Shown: positions 1 to 7,941 of the stretch, piece by piece
How the letters are laid out: each line of letters starts with the position of its first letter
How positions within the stretch are numbered: position 1 is the stretch's first letter
NCBI GenBank assembly: GCA_947628085.1
Contig: CANQYM010000005.1
Span: 67,919-131,918, forward strand
Source of the DNA: an uncultured Clostridia bacterium
GTDB lineage: Bacteria; Bacillota; Clostridia; TANB77; CAG-508
DNA length: 64,000 bases
Direction of reading: 5' to 3'
The notes under the pieces: model-generated
The model's database searches: none
Told to the model about the DNA's origin: nothing
The model's input: only the letters and a program-made list of their open reading frames with translations
Translations under genes and position numbers: made by a program

Positions 1-485
1 AAATGTATTTACCAGAAATTATAGATAAAAATACAAGAAGTGTTAGTGCAATAACACCAGGAGTTTTAGGAACAACTGGAATGGAAACTGTTGAAATAGT
101 AAAAGGAATAGTAGATAATATTAAACCAAAATTAATTATTGCAATAGACAGTTTATGCTCAAAAAATATAGATAGAATAAATAAATCTATACAAATTTCT
201 GATACTGGCATAGCACCAGGTGGTGGAGTTGGAAATAAAAGAACAGATTTATCTGAAGAAACTTTAGGAATACCAGTAATAAGCATTGGAGTTCCAACAG
301 TTTTAGATGCAGCAACAATTGTGTTAGATACTTTAAAAGTATGTGATTTTGAGGTTAATGAGAATGAATTAATAAATAAAATGAAATTAAATAATTTTAA
401 TTTTATAGTAACTCCAAAAGAAATAGATACATTAATAGATAGCATAACAAATATTGTTTCAGAAGGAATAAATAATAGTTTATAA
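1..485 (+). CDS. gpr: Germination protease GPR, C-terminal part (5' end outside window)
   Basis: GPR degrades the small acid-soluble proteins that coat spore DNA when a spore germinates; it is an atypical protease made as a zymogen in the forespore. About 160 C-terminal residues are present and the start lies before the window. The stretches SAITPGVLGTTGMET, KLIIAIDSLCS, QISDTGIAPGGGVGNKR and LGIPVISIGVPTV are hallmark GPR sequence. The reading frame is already open at the window edge, so the first ATG at base 3 is internal. The gene marks the organism as a spore former. Family assignment is firm; only the N-terminal propeptide cannot be judged. Confidence 0.95.
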   Translation, partial: MYLPEIIDKNTRSVSAITPGVLGTTGMETVEIVKGIVDNIKPKLIIAIDSLCSKNIDRINKSIQISDTGIAPGGGVGNKRTDLSEETLGIPVISIGVPTVLDAATIVLDTLKVCDFEVNENELINKMKLNNFNFIVTPKEIDTLIDSITNIVSEGINNSL

Positions 486-571
486 CGTTTTTGTAAAAAA
501 TTTAAGTAAAACTTGTTTTTTTCTTTTTTATAAGTTATGATAATTATAGTAATTTAAAAGGGGAAAAGAAA

Positions 572-1087
572 ATGGAAAATAATGGAACAAGTAAAAAAAC
601 AATAATTATTATTGCTCTTATAGTAGTTGTAGCTATAGGAATTTTATACTTTACAGTGCTAAGAAAGCCAAAAAAAGTAGAATATAATGTTACAAAATCA
701 AGTGCATCTGCAGATAACACTTTGATAAAGGATTATGACTCTTTTGAAAAATTTATTGAAAAAAATAAAGTAGAAGATGCAATAACAAATGAAGTAACTT
801 TTAAAAAATCAACTTTAACAGAAACTTATACAGAAGATTTCTTTAAAGAAAATAGTTTAGCTGTTGTTGTTTTATATGAAGACACTTCTAAGGATTATAT
901 TCATTCAATAGATACTTTAGAGTATAATTCAGGTAAAACAGAAGCTACAATTGGATACACTTATAAATTTGAAACTTTAGCAGGGTCTTTATCAGACAAA
1001 TGGTATGTATATATGTTTGTTGCATTAGATAAAAACGTAGAGCATGTTGCATTCCAAAACATTAATAGCAAAGCAAATAGTAATTAA
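572..1087 (+). CDS. Membrane-anchored protein of unknown function
   Basis: Function not recognised. A short N-terminal segment with lysines precedes one hydrophobic helix (about residues 9-28, rich in I and V) and then KPKK, which predicts an N-in single-pass anchor with about 140 residues outside. The outer part has the order DYDSFEKFIEKNK, FFKENSLAVVVLYE, then a strand-rich end WYVYMFVALDKN. The block FFKENSLAVVVL is reminiscent of PrcB-like extracytoplasmic domains, but that is a weak impression. No LPxTG and no lipobox Cys is seen. The ribosome site AAAGGGGA lies a good distance before the ATG. It is followed by its own terminator, so it is probably monocistronic. Confidence 0.75.
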   Translation: MENNGTSKKTIIIIALIVVVAIGILYFTVLRKPKKVEYNVTKSSASADNTLIKDYDSFEKFIEKNKVEDAITNEVTFKKSTLTETYTEDFFKENSLAVVVLYEDTSKDYIHSIDTLEYNSGKTEATIGYTYKFETLAGSLSDKWYVYMFVALDKNVEHVAFQNINSKANSN

Positions 1088-1111
1088 AATATAAGAACAT
1101 ATTGTTTTAAG

Positions 1112-1149
1112 AAGAGCTAAAATTATTTTATAATTTTAGTTCTTTTTTT
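1112..1149 (+). terminator. Rho-independent terminator
   Basis: AGAGCTAAAATTA pairs with TAATTTTAGTTCT around a short loop and is followed by a run of seven T. It closes the unit of the preceding anchored protein. Confidence 0.85.
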
Positions 1150-1225
1150 GAATAATCTAAACACACTAAAGGAAAAATATGAATAATATAAATTAATAAA
1201 TTTTAATTTTAAAAGAGGTATTTAA

Positions 1226-1720
1226 TTGAAAACAATATGTATAAAAACTATTAGTGAGGAAAAAATAGAATTTTTAATAAAACAATTTGAACTCTTACCA
1301 ATAAATATTTGCATGTCTAATTATAGATTTAAAACATATGATAATTTATTTATTCATTATTTGGAAAAAGATTACATTAATGAATTTTATGAAATAGTTG
1401 CAATAATTCTTAAAAGGTGTATTGAAAAATTTTATGAAGAAGATTTTATTAGGAAAAGTGTTGAAAAAAATTATTTTTATTTAAGTAGTTTAGAAAGAAA
1501 TTATATTTTTGAAATAACAAAAAAAGTTTTAGAATTACCAGATGAAAAAATAGGATATAAAAGCGACCTTTTAAGAAATTCTATAAAAGACTATTTGCTA
1601 GAAAATAAAAAAATTGTAATTGAAGGATTTGTTAATTTTAGAATAAAAGAATATAAAGAGCTATTAGAACGAATTGTGGAAGTTTCAGTTTTAAGTTATT
1701 TAGATTTAATAACATTTTGA
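1226..1720 (+). CDS. ytxC: YtxC-like sporulation protein, short form
   Basis: The protein resembles the YtxC family, found in spore formers and of unknown biochemical role. Supporting sequence is LSSLERNYIFEITKKVL and, near the end, EGFVNFRIKEYKELLE, which matches the conserved core as I remember it. At 164 residues it is much shorter than the roughly 280-residue Bacillus protein: it stops soon after the conserved core, so the C-terminal part is missing. I see no frame-shifted remainder in the 56 bases before the next gene. The start is TTG, nine bases after AAGAGG; no ATG near that site is in frame. The next gene is yqeY. Assignment is moderate. Confidence 0.6.
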   Translation: MKTICIKTISEEKIEFLIKQFELLPINICMSNYRFKTYDNLFIHYLEKDYINEFYEIVAIILKRCIEKFYEEDFIRKSVEKNYFYLSSLERNYIFEITKKVLELPDEKIGYKSDLLRNSIKDYLLENKKIVIEGFVNFRIKEYKELLERIVEVSVLSYLDLITF

Positions 1721-1776
1721 TATTGATAAAAAGAATATTTTGTAGTAAAGTAATATAAGAAAGAGAGGGAGAACAT

Positions 1777-2217
1777 ATGTTAAAAGATAAATTAATGGAA
1801 GATTTAAAACAATCTATGAAAGAAAAAAATGAAGTAAGAAAAAATACTATACAAATGGTTAGAGCTGCAATTTTACAAATTGAAAAAGATAAAGGAATAA
1901 AAGTAGAAGACGAAAAAATAGTTGAAATAATTGCAAAAGAAGTAAAAGGAAAGAAAGATGCACTTGTAGATTTTGAAAAAGCAAAAAGAGAAGATTTAAT
2001 AAATCAAACAAATGAAGAAATTTCTATTTTACAAGAATATTTACCAAAACAACTTTCAAAAGAAGAAATAAAAGTAGAAGTAGAAAAAGTAATAAAAGAT
2101 GTTGGAGCTACTTCTTTAAAAGATATGGGAATAGTTATGAAGGAGTCTAAAGCAAGAATAGGTGCTGGAGCAGATGGAAAAACTATTAATGAAGTTGTAA
2201 AGGAATTATTAGGATAA
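1777..2217 (+). CDS. yqeY: GatB/YqeY domain protein
   Basis: This is a full-length YqeY-family protein (146 residues), a helical domain also found at the C-terminus of the GatB subunit of the tRNA amidotransferase. The free-standing protein has been proposed to bind tRNA, but its role is not settled. Seen here are MLKDKLMEDLKQSMKEKNEVRKNTIQMVRAA with the usual lysine and arginine spacing (two adjacent blocks), EISILQEYLPKQLS, and the closing GAGADGKTINEVVK. The ribosome site is AGAGAGGGAG. The downstream membrane gene starts three bases after the stop and borrows an AGGA inside the end of yqeY, which suggests coupled translation. Confidence 0.9.
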   Translation: MLKDKLMEDLKQSMKEKNEVRKNTIQMVRAAILQIEKDKGIKVEDEKIVEIIAKEVKGKKDALVDFEKAKREDLINQTNEEISILQEYLPKQLSKEEIKVEVEKVIKDVGATSLKDMGIVMKESKARIGAGADGKTINEVVKELLG

Positions 2218-2220
2218 TTT

Positions 2221-2886
2221 ATGAGTGTTTTTGTAATAAAAATTATAGCTTGTATAACAATGGTACTAGACCATGTAAAATATGCTTTGCCAGTAACTCA
2301 AAATTTACTAACAATTATTTTAGGAAGAGTAGCATTTCCACTATTTGCTTTTTTAATTACAGAAGGCTTTATACATACAAGTAATTTAAAATCTTATATG
2401 AAAAGACTTTTTATTTTTGGATTAATATCTCAAATACCATTTATGTTATTTAGAACACTTGTAGGCGAGTGGAAAATGCTAAACATAATGTTTACACTAC
2501 TACTTGGATTGTTAGCAATTTTAGCATATTCAAAAATAGAGAAAAAATATTTGTCAATACCTTTATGCATATTAATAATTGCATTAGGAGAAATATTAAA
2601 TGTTGACTATGGCTGGTTTGGAGTAGCCTTAGTTTTAATAATTTACATTTTTAAAGATCATAAAATACTTTTTCCAATTATATATATAACTTTAGTTTCA
2701 ACATATTTGGCCCTTATAGGAGTGAATTTAACAGCATATCTATTATATATGATTGGATATATCATACCATTAGTTATAATGATGTTATATAATGGAAAAT
2801 TAGGAAAGAAAATAAAATATTTCTTTTACTGCTTTTATCCAGCTCATATGTTAATTCTATACGGAATTTATTATTTTCTTAGATAA
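2221..2886 (+). CDS. TraX-family membrane protein
   Basis: A 221-residue polytopic membrane protein with about seven hydrophobic helices. The opening IKIIACITMVLDHVKYAL and the following GRVAFPLFAFLITEGFIHT are typical of the TraX family, named after an F-plasmid pilin acetylase but common on Firmicutes chromosomes, where the role is unknown (probably transfer of an acyl group to a surface molecule). The end FYCFYPAHMLILYGIYY also fits. Nothing nearby suggests conjugation. It starts three bases after yqeY and likely depends on its translation. No simple terminator follows; a long palindrome begins about 20 bases downstream. Confidence 0.8.
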   Translation: MSVFVIKIIACITMVLDHVKYALPVTQNLLTIILGRVAFPLFAFLITEGFIHTSNLKSYMKRLFIFGLISQIPFMLFRTLVGEWKMLNIMFTLLLGLLAILAYSKIEKKYLSIPLCILIIALGEILNVDYGWFGVALVLIIYIFKDHKILFPIIYITLVSTYLALIGVNLTAYLLYMIGYIIPLVIMMLYNGKLGKKIKYFFYCFYPAHMLILYGIYYFLR

Positions 2887-2904
2887 AATTTTATTTTATT
2901 TAAA

Positions 2905-2980
2905 AATAGGTATTATTTATTAATTCATTAAAGTAACTCGCTCAAGCTAACTTTAATTCATTAATATAATAATACCTACT
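2905..2980. repeat. Long imperfect palindrome 1 (about 29-bp arms)
   Basis: The arm starting TAGGTATTATT at 2907 is the near-exact reverse complement of the arm ending AATAATACCTA at 2978, with ATTAAAGT near the apex. The loop holds CGCTCAAGCTAAC. There is no T-run on either side, so it is not a simple terminator. The motif TCAAGCTAA recurs in palindrome 4 (21801-21991). It shares the 387-base gap between the TraX gene and the GT4 gene with palindrome 2. Confidence 0.8.
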
Positions 2981-3023
2981 TTATTAAAGATTGCAATAAA
3001 AAATTTTTAAAATTAATTGCAAA

Positions 3024-3193
3024 AATATTGTGAATGCTAAAAAAATATAATTAAATAGTAACGCGTAAGCGACCAACCGAAGCGTAAGCGGAGGGCGATT
3101 GGAGCAATCTTCCTTTTGCTTTATTTATAAAAGAGAAGATTGCGACACCAAGTTACTATTTAATTATATTTTTTAAGTATTCATAATAATATT
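3024..3193. repeat. Long palindrome 2 (about 40-bp arms) with structured centre
   Basis: The left arm (3024-3062) contains AATATAATTAAATAGTAAC and the right arm (3151-3193) its exact reverse complement; the outer part pairs with a three-base bulge. The central 90 bases are far richer in G and C than the surroundings: GCGTAAGCG occurs twice (3063 and 3081), followed by GAGGGCGATTGG, and AGCAATCTT pairs with AAGATTGC in a second hairpin. No open reading frame and no insertion-sequence ends are recognised. Confidence 0.85.
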
Positions 3194-3206
3194 AAGCATA
3201 TTAAAT

Positions 3207-3243
3207 AAAAAAGCTCTTAAGAAAATAATTCCTAAGAGTTTTT
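3207..3243 (-). terminator. Terminator of the GT4 gene
   Basis: Read on the minus strand, ACTCTTAGG and CTTAAGAGC form the stem and a T-run follows. It lies about 30 bases past the stop of the glycosyltransferase gene. Confidence 0.75.
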
Positions 3244-3273
3244 ATATTATTATAAACATATTTTATTAAAATC

Positions 3274-4560
3274 TTATGCAAATGCCTCGTGAGTTTTCTT
3301 GAATGAAAGTAGGTTTGTAACTTCTTTAGATTTTTTAATTTGGTTACGAGCTTGTTCTTGAGCAATTTGTTTCTTTTGTCTTTCTGCAATAGTTTCACAA
3401 ATAGCTGTTTCATAAGTGAAGTGAGTTTCTTCTGTAATTTTAGTCCAATTATATTGAGCTTTAACTTTTTCTTTTGCATTTTTTGAAACTGTATCACATA
3501 ATTCTGGATTAAATAATAATGCAAGAATAGAATCTGCAAGAGAATTTGGATTTCCAGCATAACTTTTCATTCCATTTACTCCATGTTCTACAATTTCATT
3601 TAATCCACCAACATCAGAAGTAACTACTGGTGTTCCAGAAAGCATAGCTTCAATAGCTACAATTCCAAAAGGTTCATATGTACTAGGAAATACAGCTACA
3701 TCAGCACATTTATACATTTTTTGAACATCTTTAGAAGCTAAATGACCTGTAAAGTAAACTTTGTTTCCTAATCCAAGGAAATTAACTTGATTTCTTAATT
3801 CGTTAATCATTCCACCTTTTCCTGCAATAACTAATTTTGCATCATGATAATTGTCTAAGATTTTAGGCATAGCAGAAATAAGTGTTTGAATACCTTTTTC
3901 ATAAACTAATCTACCCATGAATAGAATAATCTTTTCATTGTCCATAGCAAATCTTCTTCTAAATTCATAGTCTCTATCAATTCCATTAAATAAAGTAAGA
4001 TCAACACCATTAGGTACTACATTTATTTTTTCATAAGGAAGACCAAAAAGTCTTTGTAATTCGTTTTTCATATAATTACTATTAACAATAACTTCTGAAG
4101 ATTCGTAAGTAAGCATCCATTCAGTATCATTAATATATTTTTGCATATCGCCTCTAATACCGCTATTTCTACCAGCTTCAGTAGCATGTATAGTAGCTAC
4201 AAGAGGAGTATTATATGCAAATTTCAATGTTTTTCCTGCATAAGCTGTAAGCCAATCGTGTGCATGTATAACATCAAAATTTCCCTGTTGTGCAATAATT
4301 TCTCCAGCTTTTGCTATCATATTGAAATTAAGTTGCATAACCCAGTCTATAAAATTATTAGGAGCAATCATAAAATTATCTACTCTGTAAACATCAACGC
4401 CATCATCATCTTCAAAATATGGTACGTTACCGTCTTTATAAGTAATAACAGTAACTTTATGACCTTGCATACATAATTTGTGTGATAAGTCATAAACCAC
4501 TCTTGATATACCTCCAACAACTCTTGGTGGATATTCCCATGATAGCATTAAAATTTTCAT
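3274..4560 (-). CDS. GT4 glycosyltransferase of a glycogen/alpha-glucan module
   Basis: A two-domain GT-B glycosyltransferase of 428 residues. The opening MKILMLSWEYPPRVVGGISR has the glycine pair that binds the donor sugar nucleotide. VIHAHDWLT, NVVPNGVD, ILFMGRLVYEKG and FPSTYEPFGIVAIEAM (the conserved E-x7-E) follow in the usual order. It resembles the glycogen-synthase-like GT4 enzymes found beside DUF4912 and GH57 genes, which lie divergently next door here; transfer of glucose to an alpha-glucan is therefore the best guess, but the acceptor is not shown by sequence. The last 30 residues are a charged helix (RQKKQIAQEQ). AAAGGAG precedes the ATG. Confidence 0.85.
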   Translation of the reverse strand: MKILMLSWEYPPRVVGGISRVVYDLSHKLCMQGHKVTVITYKDGNVPYFEDDDGVDVYRVDNFMIAPNNFIDWVMQLNFNMIAKAGEIIAQQGNFDVIHAHDWLTAYAGKTLKFAYNTPLVATIHATEAGRNSGIRGDMQKYINDTEWMLTYESSEVIVNSNYMKNELQRLFGLPYEKINVVPNGVDLTLFNGIDRDYEFRRRFAMDNEKIILFMGRLVYEKGIQTLISAMPKILDNYHDAKLVIAGKGGMINELRNQVNFLGLGNKVYFTGHLASKDVQKMYKCADVAVFPSTYEPFGIVAIEAMLSGTPVVTSDVGGLNEIVEHGVNGMKSYAGNPNSLADSILALLFNPELCDTVSKNAKEKVKAQYNWTKITEETHFTYETAICETIAERQKKQIAQEQARNQIKKSKEVTNLLSFKKTHEAFA

Positions 4561-4692
4561 TATAAAAAAGTGCTCCTTTCATATCTTTTGTTATTTTTAA
4601 TTTTGTCAAGTGGTTTTGAATTTTAAAAAAATATTTCAAATCTTGACAAAATAAGAGAATTATTCAAAATTTATTTTCTTAATTCTTCATAT

Positions 4693-4721
4693 ATTTTATA
4701 TAAAACGAAAACAAAAGTAAA
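4693..4721 (-). promoter_or_regulatory. Candidate promoter for the GT4 gene
   Basis: On the minus strand TTTACT, 17 bases, then TAAAAT. Its -35 box sits six bases from the -35 box of the plus-strand promoter at 4728, so the two units could share control. The leader would be about 130 nt. The 353-base gap 4561-4913 holds this, two plus-strand promoters and an inverted repeat TTTTGTCAAG/CTTGACAAAA (4601 and 4643). Confidence 0.4.
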
Positions 4722-4727
4722 CATTTT

Positions 4728-4756
4728 TTGACAAAAAAATCGCGTATTTCTATTAC
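4728..4756 (+). promoter_or_regulatory. Candidate SigA-type promoter (distal) for the DUF4912 gene
   Basis: TTGACA (4728) is followed after 17 bases by TATTAC (4751). The leader to the DUF4912 start would be about 150 nt. Confidence 0.5.
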
Positions 4757-4821
4757 ATTTTAGTTACAATTATAAGAATATATTACAAAAAATTTAAAAA
4801 AAATTTATTTTATTTTTTCTA

Positions 4822-4850
4822 TTGAAGTTTTTTAACATTATAGATATAAT
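4822..4850 (+). promoter_or_regulatory. Candidate SigA-type promoter (proximal) for DUF4912-GH57-ylbF
   Basis: TTGAAG (4822) is followed after exactly 17 bases by a perfect TATAAT (4845). A strong ribosome site (AAGGAGG) and the ATG at 4914 follow. Confidence 0.7.
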
Positions 4851-4913
4851 ATTAATTATTATTGGACTTATACTAATATTTTACAGGAATTACTAAGGAG
4901 GAAAAAGGGTAAA

Positions 4914-5846
4914 ATGCTAAAAAATGAAGAGTTTGAAAAGAATAGTAATGACATTCTAAAAATCGAGGATTTTTCACAAAAAAATATTTTTTCTAATCCG
5001 AATGAATTAATTAAAAAAATAAAGGAAAGAAATAATAAGGAAAAAGCAGAAAAAGCAAAACAAATTAATGAAAATGCTGTAATTGAAAAAATAAAGCAAT
5101 TTTTATCAAAAATAATTTCTATGCAGGAGGCTGAAGAAGAATTAAATACTGCTGAAGAAGAAAAAGTAAAAAAAGTTTCTTCTAATAAAAAAGAAAAGAG
5201 TGAAAAGAAAAATCCTAAAAAAGATTACACATTAGAGTATTATGATTTACCATACAGATATAATGAAACTATTGTAAAAATTCTTGCTCAAACTCCTAAA
5301 AAATTATTCGTATATTGGGATGTTGCTGATAGTGATAGAAATAGATATTTAAATGCATTTGGCGACAAATTCTTTGAAATTACTTATCCTGTTTTATTAG
5401 TATATAATGAAGATAAAAAATATGTAAAAGAAGTACCTATAAATGATTTTGCTAATAGTTGGTACATAGATATAGATGATCCAAAAACAAAATATACAAT
5501 TCAACTTGGAAGAAAATTTATAAATAGAAACCAATCTATAAATGTTGAAAAAATAAAAGAAAATAACATAAATCTTCAAACAGATTATTTACCTTTTGCA
5601 AATTCAAATGTTTTAGAAGCACCAAATGACCATGTATTATTAGAATACTTATCAGATCGTGTTACTTTTAGAGATGTAAAAACAAATAGAGAATTTGTTA
5701 AAGATTTAAGAAAAACAAAAACTATCTTAGGAAAGAAATTCAATGTAAACGACTTTTATCAAAATCAATATGATGAAGAGCTTTCTGAAGGTACGTTTGA
5801 TATGGCAAATCCATCTTCAAAACTTTCAAGTTCAACTTTTAAATAA
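4914..5846 (+). CDS. DUF4912 domain protein of the glucan module
   Basis: The function is unknown. Residues about 100-205 form a DUF4912 domain, with the typical LEYYDLPYRYNET, ILAQTPKKLFVYWDV and WYIDIDDP; the domain is thought to resemble a carbohydrate-binding or Ig-like fold and is often encoded next to GH57 branching enzymes, as here (35-base gap). The first 95 residues are a charged, probably coiled-coil region rich in K and E; the last 60 residues are polar and end in an S-rich tail. No signal peptide, so it is cytoplasmic. I infer a scaffold or glucan-binding partner for GH57. AAGGAGG lies before the ATG. Confidence 0.8.
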   Translation: MLKNEEFEKNSNDILKIEDFSQKNIFSNPNELIKKIKERNNKEKAEKAKQINENAVIEKIKQFLSKIISMQEAEEELNTAEEEKVKKVSSNKKEKSEKKNPKKDYTLEYYDLPYRYNETIVKILAQTPKKLFVYWDVADSDRNRYLNAFGDKFFEITYPVLLVYNEDKKYVKEVPINDFANSWYIDIDDPKTKYTIQLGRKFINRNQSINVEKIKENNINLQTDYLPFANSNVLEAPNDHVLLEYLSDRVTFRDVKTNREFVKDLRKTKTILGKKFNVNDFYQNQYDEELSEGTFDMANPSSKLSSSTFK

Positions 5847-5881
5847 AATATTTTAAACATTAAACTGAAAGGAAAAATTCA

Positions 5882-7471
5882 ATGAAAAATATTAAAGGAT
5901 ATGTCAATTTTGTTTTACATGCTCACTTGCCATATATTCATCACCCAGAAAGTGAAGACTACTTAGAAGAAGAATGGCTTTTTGAAGCAATATCTGAAAC
6001 ATATATACCACTTTTACTAAATTTTAAAAAACTAGAAGAAGAACATGTGGATTTTAGAATTACAATGACAATGACTCCACCGCTTTTAAACATGTTAGAT
6101 AATAAACTTTTAAAAGAAAGATACATTAAGTATTTAAATAAACATATAGAATTATGTGAAAAAGAAGTTAAAAGAACAGTTTACGATAAAAGATTAAATA
6201 ATTTATCACATTATTATTTAGATAGATACACAAACGATTTGCATGTATTTCAAGATGTTTATAATTGTAATTTAATTTCTGGATTTAAACATTTTCAAGA
6301 TATTGGTGTATTAGAAATTATCACTTGTGGAGCAACTCATGGATATTTTCCAATTTTGTATGTAAATGAAAAAACTGTTAGAGCACAAATTGCAGTTGGT
6401 GTTCAAACATATAAAAAATTCTTTGGAAGGAATCCTAGAGGAATTTGGCTTCCAGAATGTGGATATGTTCCAGAGGCAGATAAATATCTTAAAGAGTTTG
6501 GAATAGAATATGCAATAGTTGAAACACATGGAGTTTTATATGCAGATCCAACTCCAATTTATGGAACTTATGCACCAATAGTTTCTCATGGTGGGTTGGT
6601 AGCATTTGCAAGAGACTTAGAATCTTCAAGACAAGTTTGGAGTTCAATTTCTGGATATCCAGGAGATTTTAACTATAGAGAATTTTATAGAGATATTGGC
6701 TATGATACAGATTATGATTATATTAAACCATATATAGCAAGCAATGGTGCAAGAGTAAATACTGGTATAAAATATTATAGAATTACTGGAAAAACAGATA
6801 ATAAAGATTATTATGATATTCAATGGGCAAAAGATTCTGCTGAAAAGCAAGCAGGACATTTTATGGATTGCAGAACTGCTCAAATAGACCATTTAGCAAG
6901 TTATATGGATGTTCCGCCAATCATTACTTGTCCATATGATGCAGAGCTTTATGGACATTGGTGGTATGAAGGACCATATTGGCTTTATATATTATTCAAA
7001 AAAATCTATTATGATGAATGTAATTTTAAATTAATTACACCTAGTGAATATATAGATATGTATCCTGAAATGCAAGTTTCTACACCTTGTAGATCAAGTT
7101 GGGGTGCAAATGGATATAGTGAAGTTTGGCTAAATCAAACAAATGACTATGCACATAGACACTTACATAAAGCTGGAGATAGAATGTGTGAACTTGCAAG
7201 CATGTTCCCAAATGAAGGAGATACATTAAGAAGACAAGCATTAAATCAATGTGCAAGAGAACTTTTGCTTGCACAAAGTAGTGACTGGTTATTTATAATT
7301 ACAAATGGAACAATGGTAGAATATGCACATAAAGCAATTAAAGACCATATAGGAAGATTTACTAAATTATATTATCAAATAAAAAATGATAAAATAGATC
7401 CAAAATATTTACTAGATATATTTGATAAAGATGATATATTCCCAGAAATTGATTATATGGTTTATTATTAA
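5882..7471 (+). CDS. GH57 1,4-alpha-glucan branching enzyme
   Basis: A 529-residue glycoside hydrolase family 57 protein with the C-terminal DUF1957-type helical domain found in branching enzymes. It moves a short alpha-1,4 chain to an alpha-1,6 position in glycogen. Motifs seen in order are HAHLPY (residues 13-18), GATHGYFP (about 150), GIWLPECGY with the nucleophile Glu192, and YDAELYGHWWYEGP with the acid/base Asp353. The C-terminal domain contains SSWGANGY and QSSDWLFIITNGT. Full length, with no damage. It lies between the DUF4912 gene and ylbF in one likely operon. No glgC, glgA or glgP lies in this window, so the module is partly elsewhere. Confidence 0.9.
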   Translation: MKNIKGYVNFVLHAHLPYIHHPESEDYLEEEWLFEAISETYIPLLLNFKKLEEEHVDFRITMTMTPPLLNMLDNKLLKERYIKYLNKHIELCEKEVKRTVYDKRLNNLSHYYLDRYTNDLHVFQDVYNCNLISGFKHFQDIGVLEIITCGATHGYFPILYVNEKTVRAQIAVGVQTYKKFFGRNPRGIWLPECGYVPEADKYLKEFGIEYAIVETHGVLYADPTPIYGTYAPIVSHGGLVAFARDLESSRQVWSSISGYPGDFNYREFYRDIGYDTDYDYIKPYIASNGARVNTGIKYYRITGKTDNKDYYDIQWAKDSAEKQAGHFMDCRTAQIDHLASYMDVPPIITCPYDAELYGHWWYEGPYWLYILFKKIYYDECNFKLITPSEYIDMYPEMQVSTPCRSSWGANGYSEVWLNQTNDYAHRHLHKAGDRMCELASMFPNEGDTLRRQALNQCARELLLAQSSDWLFIITNGTMVEYAHKAIKDHIGRFTKLYYQIKNDKIDPKYLLDIFDKDDIFPEIDYMVYY

Positions 7472-7496
7472 AAGGATGTAAAAGGAGAAAATTTTA

Positions 7497-7829
7497 ATGA
7501 ATGTTTATGATGAAGTAAATAATTTAGCGAGAGCTCTTAAAGAATCAAGAGAATATAATGAATATAAAAAAGTAAAAACAGAATTGCTTGCCATGCCTGA
7601 ATTAAAAAAACAGGTTGATGAATTTGAAAAAATTCGTTATGAAGAGCAACTTCTTGCTATGCAAGGTGAAAAACAAAGTGACGAAAAAATGAAAAAATTA
7701 CAAGAACTTTATCAAATATTAGTTCAAAATGCTCAAGTTAAAGATTACTTTGATAAAGAAGTTAGATTTAATGTTTTAATCGCAGATGTTAATAAAATTA
7801 TTGGAGAGTCTATTAAAGATGTATTATAA
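7497..7829 (+). CDS. ylbF: YlbF/YmcA family regulator
   Basis: A 110-residue helical protein of the YlbF/YmcA family: MNVYDEVNNLARALKES, then EYKKVKTELLAMPELKKQVDEF (in two blocks) and YFDKEVRFNVLIADVNKII. In Bacillus, YlbF, YmcA and YaaT form a complex that directs RNase Y to certain mRNAs and supports sporulation and competence; RNase Y is encoded at 35.5 kb here. It follows the branching enzyme by 25 bases and has its own AAAAGGAGA site. A terminator overlaps its stop codon. Confidence 0.8.
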   Translation: MNVYDEVNNLARALKESREYNEYKKVKTELLAMPELKKQVDEFEKIRYEEQLLAMQGEKQSDEKMKKLQELYQILVQNAQVKDYFDKEVRFNVLIADVNKIIGESIKDVL

Positions 7830-7871
7830 AAATAGAAACTGGATATTTTTTGTCCAGTTTCTATTTTTTTA
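7829..7871 (+). terminator. Rho-independent terminator after ylbF
   Basis: AATAGAAACTGGA pairs perfectly with TCCAGTTTCTATT and ends in a T-run. It begins at the ylbF stop codon and ends the glucan operon. Confidence 0.9.
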
Positions 7872-7941
7872 TCAAAAAACTATCTTTTATTTGCATTTTG
7901 TTATATAATACTATGGAAAAATTTATTTTAGGAGGAAAGGA

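Noticed and set aside
2221..2886. A conjugative element, suggested by the TraX name
   Set aside because: TraX-family proteins are common on chromosomes; no relaxase, coupling protein or other transfer gene is near.
2905..3193. A CRISPR array or tandem repeat block
   Set aside because: There are inverted repeats and one repeated 9-base word, but no regularly spaced direct repeats and no cas genes.
4581..4609. TTGACA at 4604-4609 (minus) as promoter of the GT4 gene
   Set aside because: Its start point would fall in the ribosome site of the gene, leaving no room for a leader; a better minus promoter lies at 4693.
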